A DNA stretch of 64,000 nucleotides from Ryuthela nishihirai. Taxonomy: Eukaryota > Arthropoda > Arachnida > Araneae > Heptathelidae. Below are positions 23,236 to 35,115 of the stretch, one piece after another (positions within the stretch are counted from its first letter, which is position 1; each line of letters begins with the position of its first letter). The DNA is taken from NCBI GenBank assembly GCA_038380435.1, contig JAWZYU010000011.1, positions 78,613,501 to 78,677,500 on the forward strand. The letters run 5' to 3'. Both the position numbers and the translations under genes were made by a program. A model generated the notes under the pieces. The model searched no databases, was not told where the DNA came from, and saw only the letters and a list, made by a program, of their open reading frames with translations.

Positions 23236-24372
23236 GGGACATTCAAATATAAACAAGAATTTCTAAAAAATTTATTCACATCAAAATAGAAAAATCGTAC
23301 ATACTACTTTTCAACTTAGTCCCCGTTAACTGCAATGCACTTGTCCAAATGTTCTGGAACATTCTTAATTCCAGTTTCAAAGGTTTTTGGTTGCAACTCA
23401 ATCCAACAAAACTCAAACTAACAACCTCATCATTGTCTCTGAATCTCTTGTCCCCTAAAAACTCCTTCAGCTGTCCAAACAAATGGAAATCAGACAGAGC
23501 CAAGTCAGTACTGTATGATGGATGAGTCAGTACATCCCACTTCAGTTTCTGTAAAGTCTCTATCATTAAAGTGACTGTGTGAAGATGAATGTTGTCCTTG
23601 CTCTTCAGTGACAGAAGTCATGGGACCCACCATGTGCTTGCTTTATTGAATTTCAGCTTGTTGTGCACAATTTCTTCAACAATCCCTACACTGATTCCAG
23701 TCTCATGTGAGAGTTTATGAACTGATTGTCTGGACGCATAGAGGTAAAACAACCTGACAATTGTCTAGGATAAGTTTCTCAATTCTGATAACATCATCAG
23801 GAGCGATAGAAATTCTTAGTCTGTGAGCTTAGGGTGGGGTTGGCTCAGTCGGTATCACACTAGCTTCATAATTTGCAGTTCCCAGGTTTGAGATCCAGCT
23901 AGTCAGCATTGAGATTTGTCTCTGCAAAACTCCCTGCCTTGCCTACAGTCAGTAGGGGACATTGATGAGCTTGAAAAGGCCTCTGTCCATCAGATGGGAT
24001 ATAAAGTCGTGACCCTGTGAGTGGGAGAGTCATACTCTGTGCACTGTAATGCTCCAAAGATCATTAACTTTTCAAGCTGGACCTTTTGTCTGATCCAAAT
24101 TTATTCAAAAATTCCAGATAACTTGTTGGGTGCCAGGCAATATTAACTTGCCAAATAAAGTTGAAATGGGATTCATTTTGTATTTGTCTAGCATTACTTA
24201 TTAAGAAATCGAAAAGGATTGTCAAGTTTAATTAAAGTGTAAATCTAATCAAAAATCAATTAATGTTGCTCAAGAGAAAAATAGCAAAAATTCAAAAGTT
24301 TCTTAAACAACAAAGTTTATTTCCAAAAAAATTCAGAATGGTAACTGAATTCTTATTTATATTTGAATGCCC
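23236..24372 (-). mobile_element. mariner-like element carrying SINE-A
   Basis: The ends are inverted: GGGACATTCAAATATAAA at 23237 and, reversed, GGGCATTCAAATATAAATA ending at 24372, next to TA dinucleotides. On the - strand 23600 to 23280 reads as the catalytic end of a mariner transposase: DNIHLHTVTLMIETLQKLKW, then LTHPSYSTDLALSDFHLFG, where the D of SDFHLF is the third acidic residue. It has one 96-codon open piece, and the N-terminal part is unreadable. A SINE-A fragment sits at 23830-24058. Confidence 0.85.
23830..24058 (+). mobile_element. SINE-A fragment inside mariner
   Basis: It has the tRNA head (GGTTGGCTCAGTCGGTATC, B box near CAGGTTTGAGATCC), then TTGAGATTTGTCTCTGC and the GTCAGTAGGGGACATTGATG block. 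It stops after ACTCTGTGCACTGTAATG, so the 3' third is missing. Confidence 0.85.
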
Positions 24373-24835
24373 TATGTGTATTTGAATGAATGATAAGGCA
24401 AATGCCACTAATTTCTAAAAGAAGGGAGTGCAGTGAAAACTGAATCAACATGTATGTAGTAAAGATGAGTTAAGGTTCAAATTTTCAGGCCTGAGACTGA
24501 AACTATTGAGTCCAAGCCCAAAGGAGCCCAAGCCTGGTTAGAGAGAAAATGTATTCTCTGACACATCATAAAACATATACAGATATATATGACACAAAAA
24601 TTAATTTTTCTATTATAGGCTATTACAAACTTTGGAATGATTATGCGATGAGAAAATTTGAATCTTAATGTTATTTGGAATGGAAAATATTAGAAATTTT
24701 AAAAGTAATGTAGAATAAACAGTGCAGTAATTAAATTTGCAATATATTTCATTCTCTGTGTCATTTTTTTAATCACTTCTATTAAAATATCCATGCTACC
24801 TAGGATCAACATTTATAAATTAATGAGATTTTATT

Positions 24836-25414
24836 CACCATGACATGAATAGCTGGGTTATCCTGAGAGGTGATGGTTAATAGATGAAAGTTCATATTGT
24901 AAAATGATCCCTAGTGGTAAGTAATAGAGTTCAGAAACTCAGAAAAATTGAAGTGGAAAAGGGTGTGAGGTTGTTGCCAAGACTGGAGCTCATTGCTTAG
25001 TTTGAGTTTTTCTGTTGCTTCTCATACACCATTGGTTCATGACTACAGTAGAGACATTTGGTACTTATGGCAGCATAAATAAAGTTCTTATATGCTTTAA
25101 AAATCCATACCTGCATTTCTTAGCCTGAATCTGGGCACCACATCAGGTGGTATTAAACATCCTTTGGCTTTGTGCCAGAGACAATGCTCCCTATTTACAG
25201 AGTGCTCAGTCACAAATTAATGGCTTACCAGCAACAGCAGAAAAACTCGAACTAAGCAACTGCCTCCAGTCTTGTTGGCAACTCACCACCTTCCCCACTT
25301 CATTTTTTTCCATGTGTCATAACTCCATACCCACTGTCGGGGACCATTCTACAATATGAACTTTTGACTACCAACTATCACCTCTTGGAATTCATGGCTA
25401 TTCATGCTGTGGTG
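24836..25414. mobile_element. Fold-back element with ~220-bp arms
   Basis: The left arm (24836-25045) contains CACCATGACATGAATAG, GTGAGGTTGTTGCCAAGACT and GAGTTTTTCTGTTGCTTC. The right arm (25190-25414) is their reverse complement in mirrored order (GCAGAAAAACTCGAACTAAG, then AGTCTTGTTGGCAACTCACC and CTATTCATGCTGTGGTG). The ~145-bp centre has no coding frame. No convincing target duplication was found. Confidence 0.8.
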
Positions 25415-26138
25415 CGTAAAACCTCAATCATTTTTGACTGTTGACCTCAATTATTAATGTTTGTTGTTAAACTCAAACATTCATGACTAAGTATCATGGA
25501 TATTTTATGAAAGTGCTTTTAACCAGTGACATGGAGAATTAAATATATTGTTTGGTTAGCTACAAATAATTAATAGAAACTTAAAATTCTTGTGTAACAT
25601 CATTTTAACTGCTAAAAGCAATTTATTAATCCTTCCACTACTGTAACAGCCCAAACTGTATGTAGGAGGTAGTGAATAGGAAGAAATAGCTTTATTTTAA
25701 TGAGTCCATATAAAATCTCAGGGGTTATGGCTGTGAAAGGGTTAACAAAAGAGAACTGTAAGAGTTAATCTAAGAAATACCAACAGCTGAATTGTGCCTA
25801 TTTTTAATTAATAAAGGTTGAAATTAAAATATAAAAATTTTCCTTATTTTAATCACAATTAGAAGAAAATTTTAGAAATTGAATTTTAGCTTGAGATTTT
25901 ATATGTATTTTATTTTAAGCAATAATAAGCAAAACTTAATTATTTATATTGTTGTTTTAGTATTTAAATGTTATGTATTTTTAATACCAATGCATAAACT
26001 TTAATTTCATTTGTTGTGGCATCAGCTGAACCAAGACCATAGTCTCTGTACTTGCATGAGGCCATCACAGTCACCAAGCTAGTAAGCCACAGCTCACTAC
26101 TGTGATTATTATAGAATGTATTGCTTGTGGGCCACATA
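25415..26138. other. Intronic stretch, no feature seen
   Basis: AT-rich with no recognised element or gene. Confidence 0.4.
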
Positions 26139-26530
26139 AATTTCACCTTATTTTATGCTAAGCTATGCTCATTTGGCATACATGCCCTCAGAATTTCTAG
26201 AAAATATGGCCTCTATTGCTCAGAAATGTGAACCTCTATTTCTTTGTACTAAACCACACCTCCTAACTTGTCAAATTGGACAAATCCTATTTATTTTTTG
26301 CCCATAATACATATATTTTATAGTTAGTCCCCGTATGTAATCTTTCATCGTTATTTTAGGTGCCCTTTATTTTATATTCTTTCTCACCGATCTTCCTAAT
26401 TTTTATTTCTTCTTAACCACCTTTAAACTTTATTTAAATTTTTCAAATCTGTGTAGCACACTGCTAATTTGCATCACTTTAGATCTTTGTGCCATATAGA
26501 TACAAAATAGGGTACCAACATCTGAATTCT
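26139..26530. repeat. Left ~390-bp direct repeat around LINE-B
   Basis: It matches 34101-34486 over its whole length, with scattered changes and small indels (shared CATTTGGCA.ACATGCC, ACTTGTCAAATTGGACAAAT, TGCATCACTTTAGATC and AATAGGGTACCAAC). LINE-B starts at once after it. It has no TG...CA ends and no primer-binding site, so an LTR is less likely than a long target duplication. Confidence 0.8.
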
Positions 26531-28043
26531 GCAGATGCTGATGACATGCCTTTCTGCCTGCACCGGAAGAGAGATATACTGTGTCATCTCTCGAGGCTCC
26601 ATTCCCTCCACTTTAACCATGAGCTTCTCAAGAAGTTGCAAGACAGGCCAGAATTTGCCATCGCCGGGTCTGCCACTGACTTCTACGATCATTTAGATCC
26701 CTGACCTTCCACCCTGGAGAAACAGTGATCTTATGATCAATGTCACTGTCCCTTCTCTAGGTCGAAAGAGCAACTCAGATCCAGTGGCTGTCAGACTTCT
26801 CTCCACCTCCTATTTCACTGCATGATATGAGAGATGTACTGAGGTCTACACTAACAGATCTTTGAACTGGGAGAGGCTACGTGCTCCCTCTGCCTTTGCC
26901 ATCCCCGATACGGGCATCACCAGAGGTTTCCCGTCTCCCGCATCTCGGTTTCTCTATCTGTGCAGAACTTCATGGTATCCTTAAAGCTGTACTCTTCATC
27001 CTCAGCTTCGAGAGTGGCAACTTTGGTCATCCTCTGTGACTCTAAGTCGGCCTTGGAAGCTCTCCAGAAGCGAGACAGCAAGAGCTGCAACCCCTTCCTC
27101 ATCCAAGATCATGGAGACTTGCTCCAAGGTCACTTCTGTCAGAATCATGGTTCATTTCCATTGGATCCCTTCCCATGTAGGGATACTTGGCAATGAGCTC
27201 ACTGATCACACCATGAAGGAGGCGCTGGAGAGTCAGAGGTATGAAACTAATTACCCTCTCTCTCTGAGCAACTGCAAGAGTTCTGTCTCACAACTGATGA
27301 GCCAGTATCATCTTTCCCAGTGGCAGAAGGACAGCAACTGTTCCTCATTCAGCTACCTGGTTGACCCTTCTCTCATTGCTCCTAACCTCAGTATTCTCTG
27401 CAGATCTGAGGAGACCGCAGTGAGGGAACCACCCTGTGAAGGTTTCACTGGCTCTGTTACCTTCACAGGGTCCTAAACATTCGCCAATGTGATTGCCATG
27501 CATGGAGATCTGTGTCCCTGGAAAGGAGGATCCTGGCAGTTGCTCCGGGGTCCCCATCTTCTCTCCCCAGCTCATGACTGGTGGGGTCGCCTTGGCTGTT
27601 TTGCCATTGGGGAAGCCTGTCTGTCATGGGGCTGGGCAGTGACTTCGGGGGCTGCTGCTATACACTGCTTTGGCCTCTGCTTTAGGTAAGCAGGAGGTCC
27701 TGGGGTGACCCCTGAGGATCAATCAGCTGGTGGACAGGTCCTACTAGGGTCAATTGTGCAGATCAGTGAGTAACCTTGTCCACGTCCGGACAACGGTTTG
27801 AGAGTTTCCCCAGACATTCACTAATTATGTAATTTTCTTTCTTTTGTGAGGCCAGTTATTTCCTCACACTTTATTAATTTTTTGCTTATTTTCTTTTATG
27901 GTACCTCAGATGAGTTTCCCACCAATTCTCTTTTTCTTTTCCTTTTGTTTTGTTGTGAGGGCTTGGTTCACTTGCTGTGTGGGTATGGTGCCTAGGTAGC
28001 ACTGGCACCCAACTGGGCATCCCCTTGTTGGACTCTGTGGTGG

Positions 28044-28950
28044 GTGGGGACAATGGGCACTGAATCCCTGAAAACAACCATTAGTTCTCCAACTCAAAAT
28101 TCACTGGCCAATGCCACCAAGAGGGCTCACCATGAAGCCTCATCTTTGTCTTTGCCATCGTCTTCGTGTGTGTCTCTGTCTCAGAGGGTCATCCACTCTA
28201 CAGGTGATCAAGTACTTGGAGATGTGTTCCCATTTTTTATAAACTAGGGTTTGAAAGGTCTTGTGGGAGAACCAAAATCTGTCAAGTGCCTAAGATCTGA
28301 TGATTTGCAAGTGAAAACTGCCTGCTCCAAACATTCGGAGTTCCTTTTGTGGGTAACAGCAATTGGTAGAGTGGCAGTCAAAGTTACTCCACACAAGATG
28401 CTCAATTCCTCCCAGGGCATGATCTCTGAGTGGGGCCTCCTCAAAGTTTCTGAGGAGGAAATCCCCTTGGAGCTTTCAGCCAAGGGAGTAATGGCAGCCC
28501 ACCGAGTTTTGACATGCCATGATGGAAAGTTAGTACTCAGCCGGGTACTATCCTAACTTTCAACACACCACACTTGCCTACTTACATAAAGGCAGGATAT
28601 TTACATTGCGAGGTATGGCCATTTATACCAAATCCTCTGCATTGTTTTCAATGCCAGAGGTTTGGCCATGCTCGCACTGCATGCCGGGGCAAGCCCACCT
28701 GTGTTTATTGTGGCAGTCAGGATCATCTGGAACCTGACTGCACAGCAGAAAAGGCATGCTGTGTAAATTGCCTTGGCGAACATCTGGTGTACTCCCGCGA
28801 CTGTCCAAAGTGGCTGGAGGAGAAAGATGCAGCACAGCAAAACCCTCAACATCAGTTATCCAGAGGAGAGGAAGCTTGCTGCACCGCCCGCCCCATCTGT
28901 CAAGGTCTATGCTGGTGCAGTCATCTGAAAGCCTGTCCTTAAGATGGCTT
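28044..28950 (+). pseudogene. LINE-J ORF1 (gag-like nucleic-acid binding protein)
   Basis: The readable frames are 28044-28247, 28251-28556 and 28574-28942, joined by a shift and stops. The last begins PTYIKAGYLHCEVWPFIPN and contains three CCHC zinc knuckles: CFQCQRFGHARTAC, CVYCGSQDHLEPDC and CVNCLGEHLVYSRDC, followed by PKWLEEK. This is the classic end of arthropod Jockey-type gag proteins, which package the element RNA. The upstream part is Ser/Thr-rich. A further Pro/Thr/Ser-rich tail (28944-29213) may belong to the same ORF. Confidence 0.85.
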
Positions 28951-29332
28951 CCGTAATGGTGCAGACCGATATCAGCATTCCACCAGCTGAATGTTTCTCG
29001 TTTGCTGCTAAGTATCTCTTGACGCAGGCGAAACTGATGTCAGTGTCAATCTTGACATCAACACCAGTTTCTATTCCTGTGTCTGTGCCTTCCACATCCA
29101 CCTCCGGAAGGCCCCCTCCACCCCGCCCAGACAGCAAGACCTTCCAAGTCCAAGGGGCTCCCACTGGGGTCCAAAAAGAAACTCATAACACCTCTTCATG
29201 TGATGGTCTCTGATCCGTGTCACTCAGATGACTCCGAGGACATGGACAGAGACCACCCCATTTTTCCGAAATCGTCGTTGGCCACTGTTAACATAAATCT
29301 AAAGTCATCCACTAATTCTTCCAAGACCTGAG

Positions 29333-32300
29333 ATGGCCACACTCCTACAATGGAACTGTCGTGGATTCCAGAGGAATATTGATGACATCAAGGCCCTCCT
29401 GAGGGCACACAGACCCATCTGCGTGTGCCTGCAGGAGACATATTTGCAGACAGCCAACGATCCCACTATCCGGCACTTCTCTCTCGTTCACTGGGACTGG
29501 GATGGAGATGGTCCAGCTCATGGGGGTGTCGCCATCTTCATGAGCAACCATCCTCCATTCCAGGTCGTAACCCCTCACCACCGACTTAGAGGCGGTAACT
29601 ATCCGCCTCTTTGTGGGATTTTTGTTGACTGTCTATTCTATCTGTCTCCCACCCGGCAGCATCGTTTTTCGGGATAACCTTGATGACCTTGTATTGCAGC
29701 TGCCATCCCCCTTCCTCATCATGGGAGACTTCAATGGACACAGTCCACTCTGGGGCAGTGCTGATACCAATGGGAGGGGCAGGGTCCTGGAGCAGTGGCT
29801 CCTGGATCCATCGCTCTCCCTATTGAACACCAGTGTCAGTACATACTTTCACTCCCCAACCCACACATTCACTCCATTGATCTCACCATATGCTCCTCCT
29901 CAGTCCTTTCACTCTTTACATGGGAGGTCGAGGACAACCTATATGGAAGCAAGCACCTCCCCGTGGTGTGCACCATCTCCCGTGGAGGGCATGCAGCCCT
30001 TTATGTGTATCCTGGTGGAAGCTTGATCGGTCTGACTAGAGTGGCTTTGAGCTCTTGTCTGAGCTTGATGAGCACTCTGTCAGCCAGAAGCCAATCAATG
30101 TTGCAGTGGCAGAGATGATGAACTGCATCATCCATGCAGCTGCCTCTACTATTCTTCAGACCTCGACTTGGTTTCCACGGTTCCCAAAACCGTGGTGGAA
30201 TCCCGACTGCACCGCAGCTTGTAAAGCTCAGAACAAGGCTTGGGAGGTGTTTCAGAGATATCCATCGTCCCCCAACCTTGAAGCATTCAAATGCACTGGG
30301 GCAAAAGCCCGTTTCGTCCAGTGCCAGAGCCAGAAGGAATCTTGGATCAAATATACGTCATCTGTCACCCGCACAACCAGTTCTAAGGTTCAGAAGATGG
30401 GTGGGAAGTACACGTCCCACTCATTATCGATCCTGGAGCACAATGGACAGGCAATTGCTGATCCCAAAGCAATTGCCAACACTCTTGGGGAGTCATTCTC
30501 CTTCATCTCTCTGGGGCAGGGGTGGCTCAGTCGGTAGCGCGCCAGGCTCGTAATCTGTAGTTCCCAGGTTCGAGTCCCAGCTGGGTCAGTGTTGAGATTT
30601 ATCTCCGCAAAATTCCCCGCCCTGCCCATGGTCAGTAGGGGACACCGATGGGCTTGGAAAGGCCGCCGTCCATCAGATGGGACGTTAAGGCGTGGCCCCG
30701 TGTGCGGGAGAGAGCCATACCCTGTGCACATTAAAGAACATGCTGGATGGCCTTGACGGGAGGCTACCATCTGTCTCCCAACAGCTGTTCCAGTGGGTCC
30801 CCTCCCCCAACCTTCTCTGAGCCTTCAGGGTCTATGTGACCTGGCCATTTAGCCCATGGTGTGCAAAAAAGTGCCGCTCAGAGGTAAAACAACCCAACCC
30901 AAATCCTTCATCTCTTCTTTATCTTCCTACTCCCCGAGTTTCTATCCCAGAAGAGCAGGGCCTAATGCTCCCCTCTGTCTTTCCATTCGAATGACCTGTA
31001 GTCTTACAACAGGCCATTCACAGTGGAGGAGCTTCACCTTCCTCTACACACTTCTCATGCATCCATTGTTGGGCCAGACAATGTCCATTATGCAATGCTC
31101 CAACATGTCTCACCATTGAGTAAGGATCGGCTGCTCCGACTCTTCAACTGCATTTTCATTGAGGAGCAGTTTCCAGACTCCTGGTGGGAGGCCATTGTCT
31201 TGGCCTTCCCCAAGCCAGGCAAAGATCCAAAGATTCCTTCCAATTATTGTCTGATTGCATTGACGAGCTGCATCTGCAAGGTGTTGGAAAGAATGGTAAA
31301 TACCTGGCTGGCCTGGTATTTGGAACATCATGGCCTTCTTTCCAACATCCTGTGTGGCTTTCGCAGGCACATGTCTACTTTAGACCACCTGATCCGCCTT
31401 GAATCGGCGATCAGGAATTCGTTTTTATGTCAAGAGCACTTGGTGTCGATTTTCTTCAACATCGAAAAAGCGTACGACATGGCATGGAGATTCGGCATTC
31501 TTCGTGACCTCCACAGCTTCGGCTTGTGAGGTCACAAGCCAATCTTCATCGCCAATTTTTTATCTTCTCGTAATTTTCAAGTTCGTGTCGGTAACTCTCT
31601 GTCGTGGCCTTTCCCCCAAGATCAGAGGGTGCCACAGTCTGTGTCCTGAGTGTTACACTTTTTGCTGTCAAGATAAATTCCATTGCATGGCTACTTCCTC
31701 CGACTGTAAACAATGCCCTCTATGTTGATGACTTTAGCATCTTTTGTTCATTGTCCAGCATGAGGGTCATTGAATGACAACTACAAACTGCTCTGAACAA
31801 TCTCTCAGTTTGGGCGACGGCCAATGGGTTTCGGTTCTCCCCACAGAAGACTGCTAGTGTGCACTTTTGCTGCAAGTGTAATCTTCATCTGGACCCCTAG
31901 CTGCAGCTCGGGGGTAACATCATTCCAGTTGTGGCAGAGACCAAGTTTCTCATTCTCATCTTCGACTGGAAATTGACCTTTTTACCACACATCCAACATC
32001 TCAGGTCCAAGTACATGTGGGCATTGAACATCCTCAAGATCCTCACCTCCCTCTCTTCAGGGGTGGACTGATGTTCTTTGCTCCCCCTCTACTGTGCACT
32101 TGTCCGGTCGAAAGTGGACTACGGATTCCAGGTGTATGACTCTGCCTGGGATTTGATGTGAAGGTGCTGGACCCTCTCTACACCATCAGGCCCTCCTAGT
32201 ATGCATGGAGGCCTTCCGCACCTCACTGGTCCAGAATCTCTATATAGAGACCAATGAACCATCATTATCTATTCACCGTCAGCAGTTGTCCCTACAGTAT

Positions 32301-33390
32301 GCTGCAAAATTGTGATCACTGTGAGGCCATCCCACTTGGGACTGCATTTTCGGTCCCAGGTGGGAAATGTTATACCAGAATCAGCCGATTGCCATTCGTC
32401 CTTTCGGTTTGCATGTCCGAGGTTACCTGCGAGACATTAACACCAGTCTCGATAGCTGAGCCACTTCCACCTTGGCTCACTGTTTCCCCTTCCTGTGATT
32501 TCTTTCTTTGCAGGATGGGGAAGGCCTTTACACCTGACTGTTGGCAACTCTTTGCCATCCATCGTGCTGAGCATCTGGACTTCTTGCCTGTTTTCACAAA
32601 TGACTCAAAGTGTGGTACATCTGTGGGATCATCCATGGTCTGCTGTGATGTAGTCATTGCAGACCAGATCCCACAACAGTGTTCCATCTTCACTGCAGAG
32701 TTGTATGCTATCAGTCTTGCCTTGGACCACATAGCAGCTAAGCATCATCATTGGTGTGTGCTTTACACTGGCTCGCTACAGGCTTTGATCTCGGTGAGGC
32801 ATTGGCTTCACCCTGTTCTCTCCATGATCCACTAACAGCTCCATCATCTGACAGCCACCACCAATGTTCTCTTCTGTTGGGTGCCCAGTCATGTCGGTAT
32901 CAGGGGCAGTGACTTGGCAGATGCTGCTGCCAAGTCAGTCACTCCCGTCTCTGACTCTCTGTTGCCAGTTCCATATGTGGACTTCTGACAGTGTTTTCAC
33001 ATCAAGCTCTGGGCACGGTGGCAGAGATCTTGGTCAGAACAGCTTCCAAACAAGCTCTTTGAGATCAAACCTATCATCAAATCATGGCAGTTGTGTTACC
33101 ACAGGAATCGCAAGGAGGAAGTTGTACTTGCTTTGCTCCACTTAGGTCATTCATTTCTTCTTAAGGTGGACAACGAACCTAAGTGCAAGTTTTGTACACC
33201 ATTTTAAGTATTAAACATATTTGAATCGAATGTTCTTGTTTTAATTTTGAACGACGCATGTTTTTTAGCTTTCACAATTTTTACATCCGAGCTCCTTACG
33301 CTCAGACACCTTTTATCAGATGAATCTATTTTAACTCCTCTCTTTGAAGTTTTACGTTTTCGTGGCTATTTTAACTGATTATAACCTTTT
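29333..33390 (+). pseudogene. LINE-J ORF2: endonuclease, RT and RNase H
   Basis: The first frame (29333-29677) is an AP-endonuclease start, LLQWNCRGFQRN, then ICVCLQET and HGGVAIF. After a shift near 29610 the endonuclease ends with FLIMGDFNGHSPLWGS. A linker (30055-30500) has PWWNPDCTAACKAQNKAWE and is cut by SINE-A. RT follows: GPDNVHYAMLQH, FPKPGKDPKIPSNYCLIALT, FFNIEKAYDMAWR (motif A, first D changed to N) and YVDDFSI near 31720 (motif C). RNase H lies at 32560-32960 with FTAELYAISLALDH and WVPSHVGIRGSDLADAAAK. Stops occur near 31529 and 31728, among others, so it is inactive. Confidence 0.85.
30511..30903 (+). mobile_element. SINE-A, full-length, inside LINE-J ORF2
   Basis: The target duplication TCCTTCATCTCT is exact at 30499-30510 and 30904-30915. 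The head is tRNA-derived: GTGGCTCAGTCGGTAGCGCG, then GGCTCGTAATCTG and GGTTCGAGTCCCAGC, closest to elongator tRNA-Met with an altered anticodon. The body has TTGAGATTTATCTCCGC, the TTAAAGAACATGCTGGATGG block and a 3' part GTGCCGCTCAGAGGTAAAAC that ends in ACCCAACCC. Removing it restores the LINE-J frame. Confidence 0.95.
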
Positions 33391-34100
33391 ACCATTGTTA
33401 TTATTTACATAAGCCTTTTACACCCATTGTTGTTTTCTAGGTTTTATACTTGTTAACCTTTTGCTTACTCTATTTTTATTGGCTTTTGTGTTTATTTTAT
33501 CACCTCTACAATTTATTTTTAGCTTTGGTTGTGGGTTTTCATGATTTTTATCTTTTTACTATTTGTCTTGTCTGGCGCATTATGGCCTTAGTTGCCAATG
33601 TGTCATTAAACCCCAAACAACCAATCATCTGAGGAGACCTCCTTCATCATCTCTGATTGGTGTCATCTACAACAACTATACACTTCACACTCTTGGCAGA
33701 GCTTACAGTTCAAACTGTGCCACTTGCAGCACGCCTGTATCCCACATTCTGCTCAACTGCTCCCGCTACAATGCCGAAAAAGAAACTTTGTTCCAGGAGC
33801 TTCATGCTATCGGAACCAACCTACTATTCCATCTCTCTTCTTGGTGATCACCACAATGTGAAGCTGCACCGAATGTACTTCTGATTTGTCACTGATTTCT
33901 TTCAGAACATTGGCCTCTTCTGCAAGATCTAATGTTGTTTTTTTCTTTCTCCTGATTAGTACTCTTATTAGCTTCGAGAGATAGCTGAGTGGCAGTTTCT
34001 TCTACATCCGCTATCTTGCCCTTCTATTGTGAGTGGTGTATGGAGCCCCTTATTGGAGGCTAATTTCACCAAAAAACTTAAACACTTTGAACCTTGCATG

Positions 34101-34486
34101 TTTCACCCTATTTTATTCTAATCTATGCTCATTTGGCAGACATGCCTTCAGAATTTCTAGAAAATGTGACCTCTATTTCCCAGAAATGTGAACCTCTATT
34201 TCTTTGTACTAAACCACACCTAACTTGTCAAATTGGACAAATCCTATTTATCTTTGCCCATAATACATATTTTTTATAGTTAGTCCCCTTATGTAATCTC
34301 TCATCATTATTTTAGGTACCCTTTATTTTATATTCTTTCTCATTGATCTTCCTAATTTTTATTTCTTTTTAACCATCTTTAAACTTCCTTTAAATCTTTC
34401 AAATCTGTGTAGCACATTGCCAATTTGCATCACTTTAGATCTTTGTGCCATATAGGTACAGAATAGGGTACCAACTCCTGAATTCT
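34101..34486. repeat. Right ~390-bp direct repeat around LINE-B
   Basis: Partner of 26139-26530, with LINE-B ending at its left edge. Its last 60 bases (34428-34496) occur a third time at 35563-35630 next to the partial exon copy. Confidence 0.8.
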
Positions 34487-34968
34487 AAAGGTTGTTAAGT
34501 ACTGCTTTTTTTTTTCTTCAATTAATTGGACAGTGTTAGAGAAACTATCAAAATATCCAAACATCACTGCTTTGCCAAACCTGCTTTGTCACCTCCTCTT
34601 GGAGAGAAAAATGCATTTTGCTAAAATGAGATTTTCTTTAGCTGGGATCAAAGGGTGAATTGGAGAAATCAACAAATATTATTGTTGAGTGAACAATTTG
34701 CTTACTGATTACACTAGAGGGATAGTCTTAGTTAAGGTACATATGCATTTTCTGTCATAGCAAGTTATCCACTACATCATGTGCAAAAACCATGTTATAA
34801 CTTCAAGAAAATAATATAATTCTAAACAATTACTCAAAAACATTATTTTTCAGCATTTATTTCACTACCAATATGGTATAGTTATATTGTGAGGAGCTTG
34901 ATAGAAATGCCAAAATATATCTTTGGTATGATAATCCAAAACCAATTTTACCAATTTTTTTTTTTCAG
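34487..34968. other. XPO6 intron end before exon 2 of the window
   Basis: No element is seen. A run of T precedes the acceptor TTTTTTCAG, whose AG is 34967-34968. Confidence 0.6.
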
Positions 34969-35115
34969 GTTCCAGAGAAAGTGATGCACAGTGCCTCCCA
35001 TCTTCTAATGTCTTTGACATTTACTGTTCGACCAGCTTACCTGTATTTACAATCACCAGTGCAAAAGCTTTTCTCAGCAGTGTGTGAAGGACAGCTAAGA
35101 TTTCTTCCTATTGAG
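34969..35115 (+). CDS. XPO6: Exportin-6, internal exon
   Basis: This 147-bp exon, phase 0 at both ends, lies between a T-rich acceptor and donor GTTGAG. It encodes 49 residues starting VPEKVMHSASHLLMSLTFTV and continuing RPAYLYLQSPVQKLFSAVCE, then GQLRFLPIE. VPEKVM followed by a HEAT helix with LL.SL and TVRP is the stretch that I recall from vertebrate exportin-6, so the assignment is firm at family level. The product is part of the C-terminal half of the solenoid. The next exon in the window continues the protein directly. The donor is not consensus after GT (GTTGAG rather than GTAAGT). Confidence 0.9.

Larger units (their letters stand above)
22855..24455 (+). mobile_element. LINE-A linker fragment split by a mariner element
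   Basis: The segment 22855-23145 matches the LINE-A region after the endonuclease (GGGGAGCTGAAATCGAATCTGAC-like, SDHH). The segment 24385-24455 continues it in order (GATAAGGCAAATGCC, then GAAGGGAGTGCAG). The DNA between is the mariner at 23236-24372. The LINE-A piece is therefore older than the mariner. Confidence 0.75.
27417..33626 (+). mobile_element. LINE-J, near full-length Jockey-like retrotransposon
   Basis: The target duplication ATCTGAGGAGACC is exact at 27404-27416 and 33627-33639. The body, less the SINE-A insert (30511-30903), is about 5.8 kb. The order is 5' UTR (27417-28040), gag-like ORF1, ORF2 with APE, RT, RNase H and Cys/His end, a T-rich 3' UTR, and a tail ending TCATTAAACCCC plus AACA/AACC. 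It is GC-richer than its surroundings. The 5' half seems complete because it starts before the ORF1 leader, but the true start cannot be proved from one long copy. Confidence 0.9.
26531..34100 (+). mobile_element. LINE-B, 5'-truncated, carrying LINE-J
   Basis: LINE-B occupies 26531-27416 and 33640-34100. The left part gives an RNase H domain in broken frames: EVYTNRSLNWERLR, AELHGILKA, then LCDSKSALEALQKRDSKS and HWIPSHVGILGNELTDHTMK. The right part continues with GVIYNNYTLHTLGRA and a terminal Cys/His motif (CATCSTPVSHILLNCSRYN), which fits the end of an RNase-H-bearing LINE ORF2. Upstream RT is absent. Confidence 0.8.

Noticed and set aside
26139..34486. LTR retrotransposon made by the 390-bp direct repeats
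   Set aside because: The repeats lack TG...CA ends, a primer-binding site and a polypurine tract, and the inner coding sequence is LINE-type RNase H and Cys/His, with no gag-protease-integrase.
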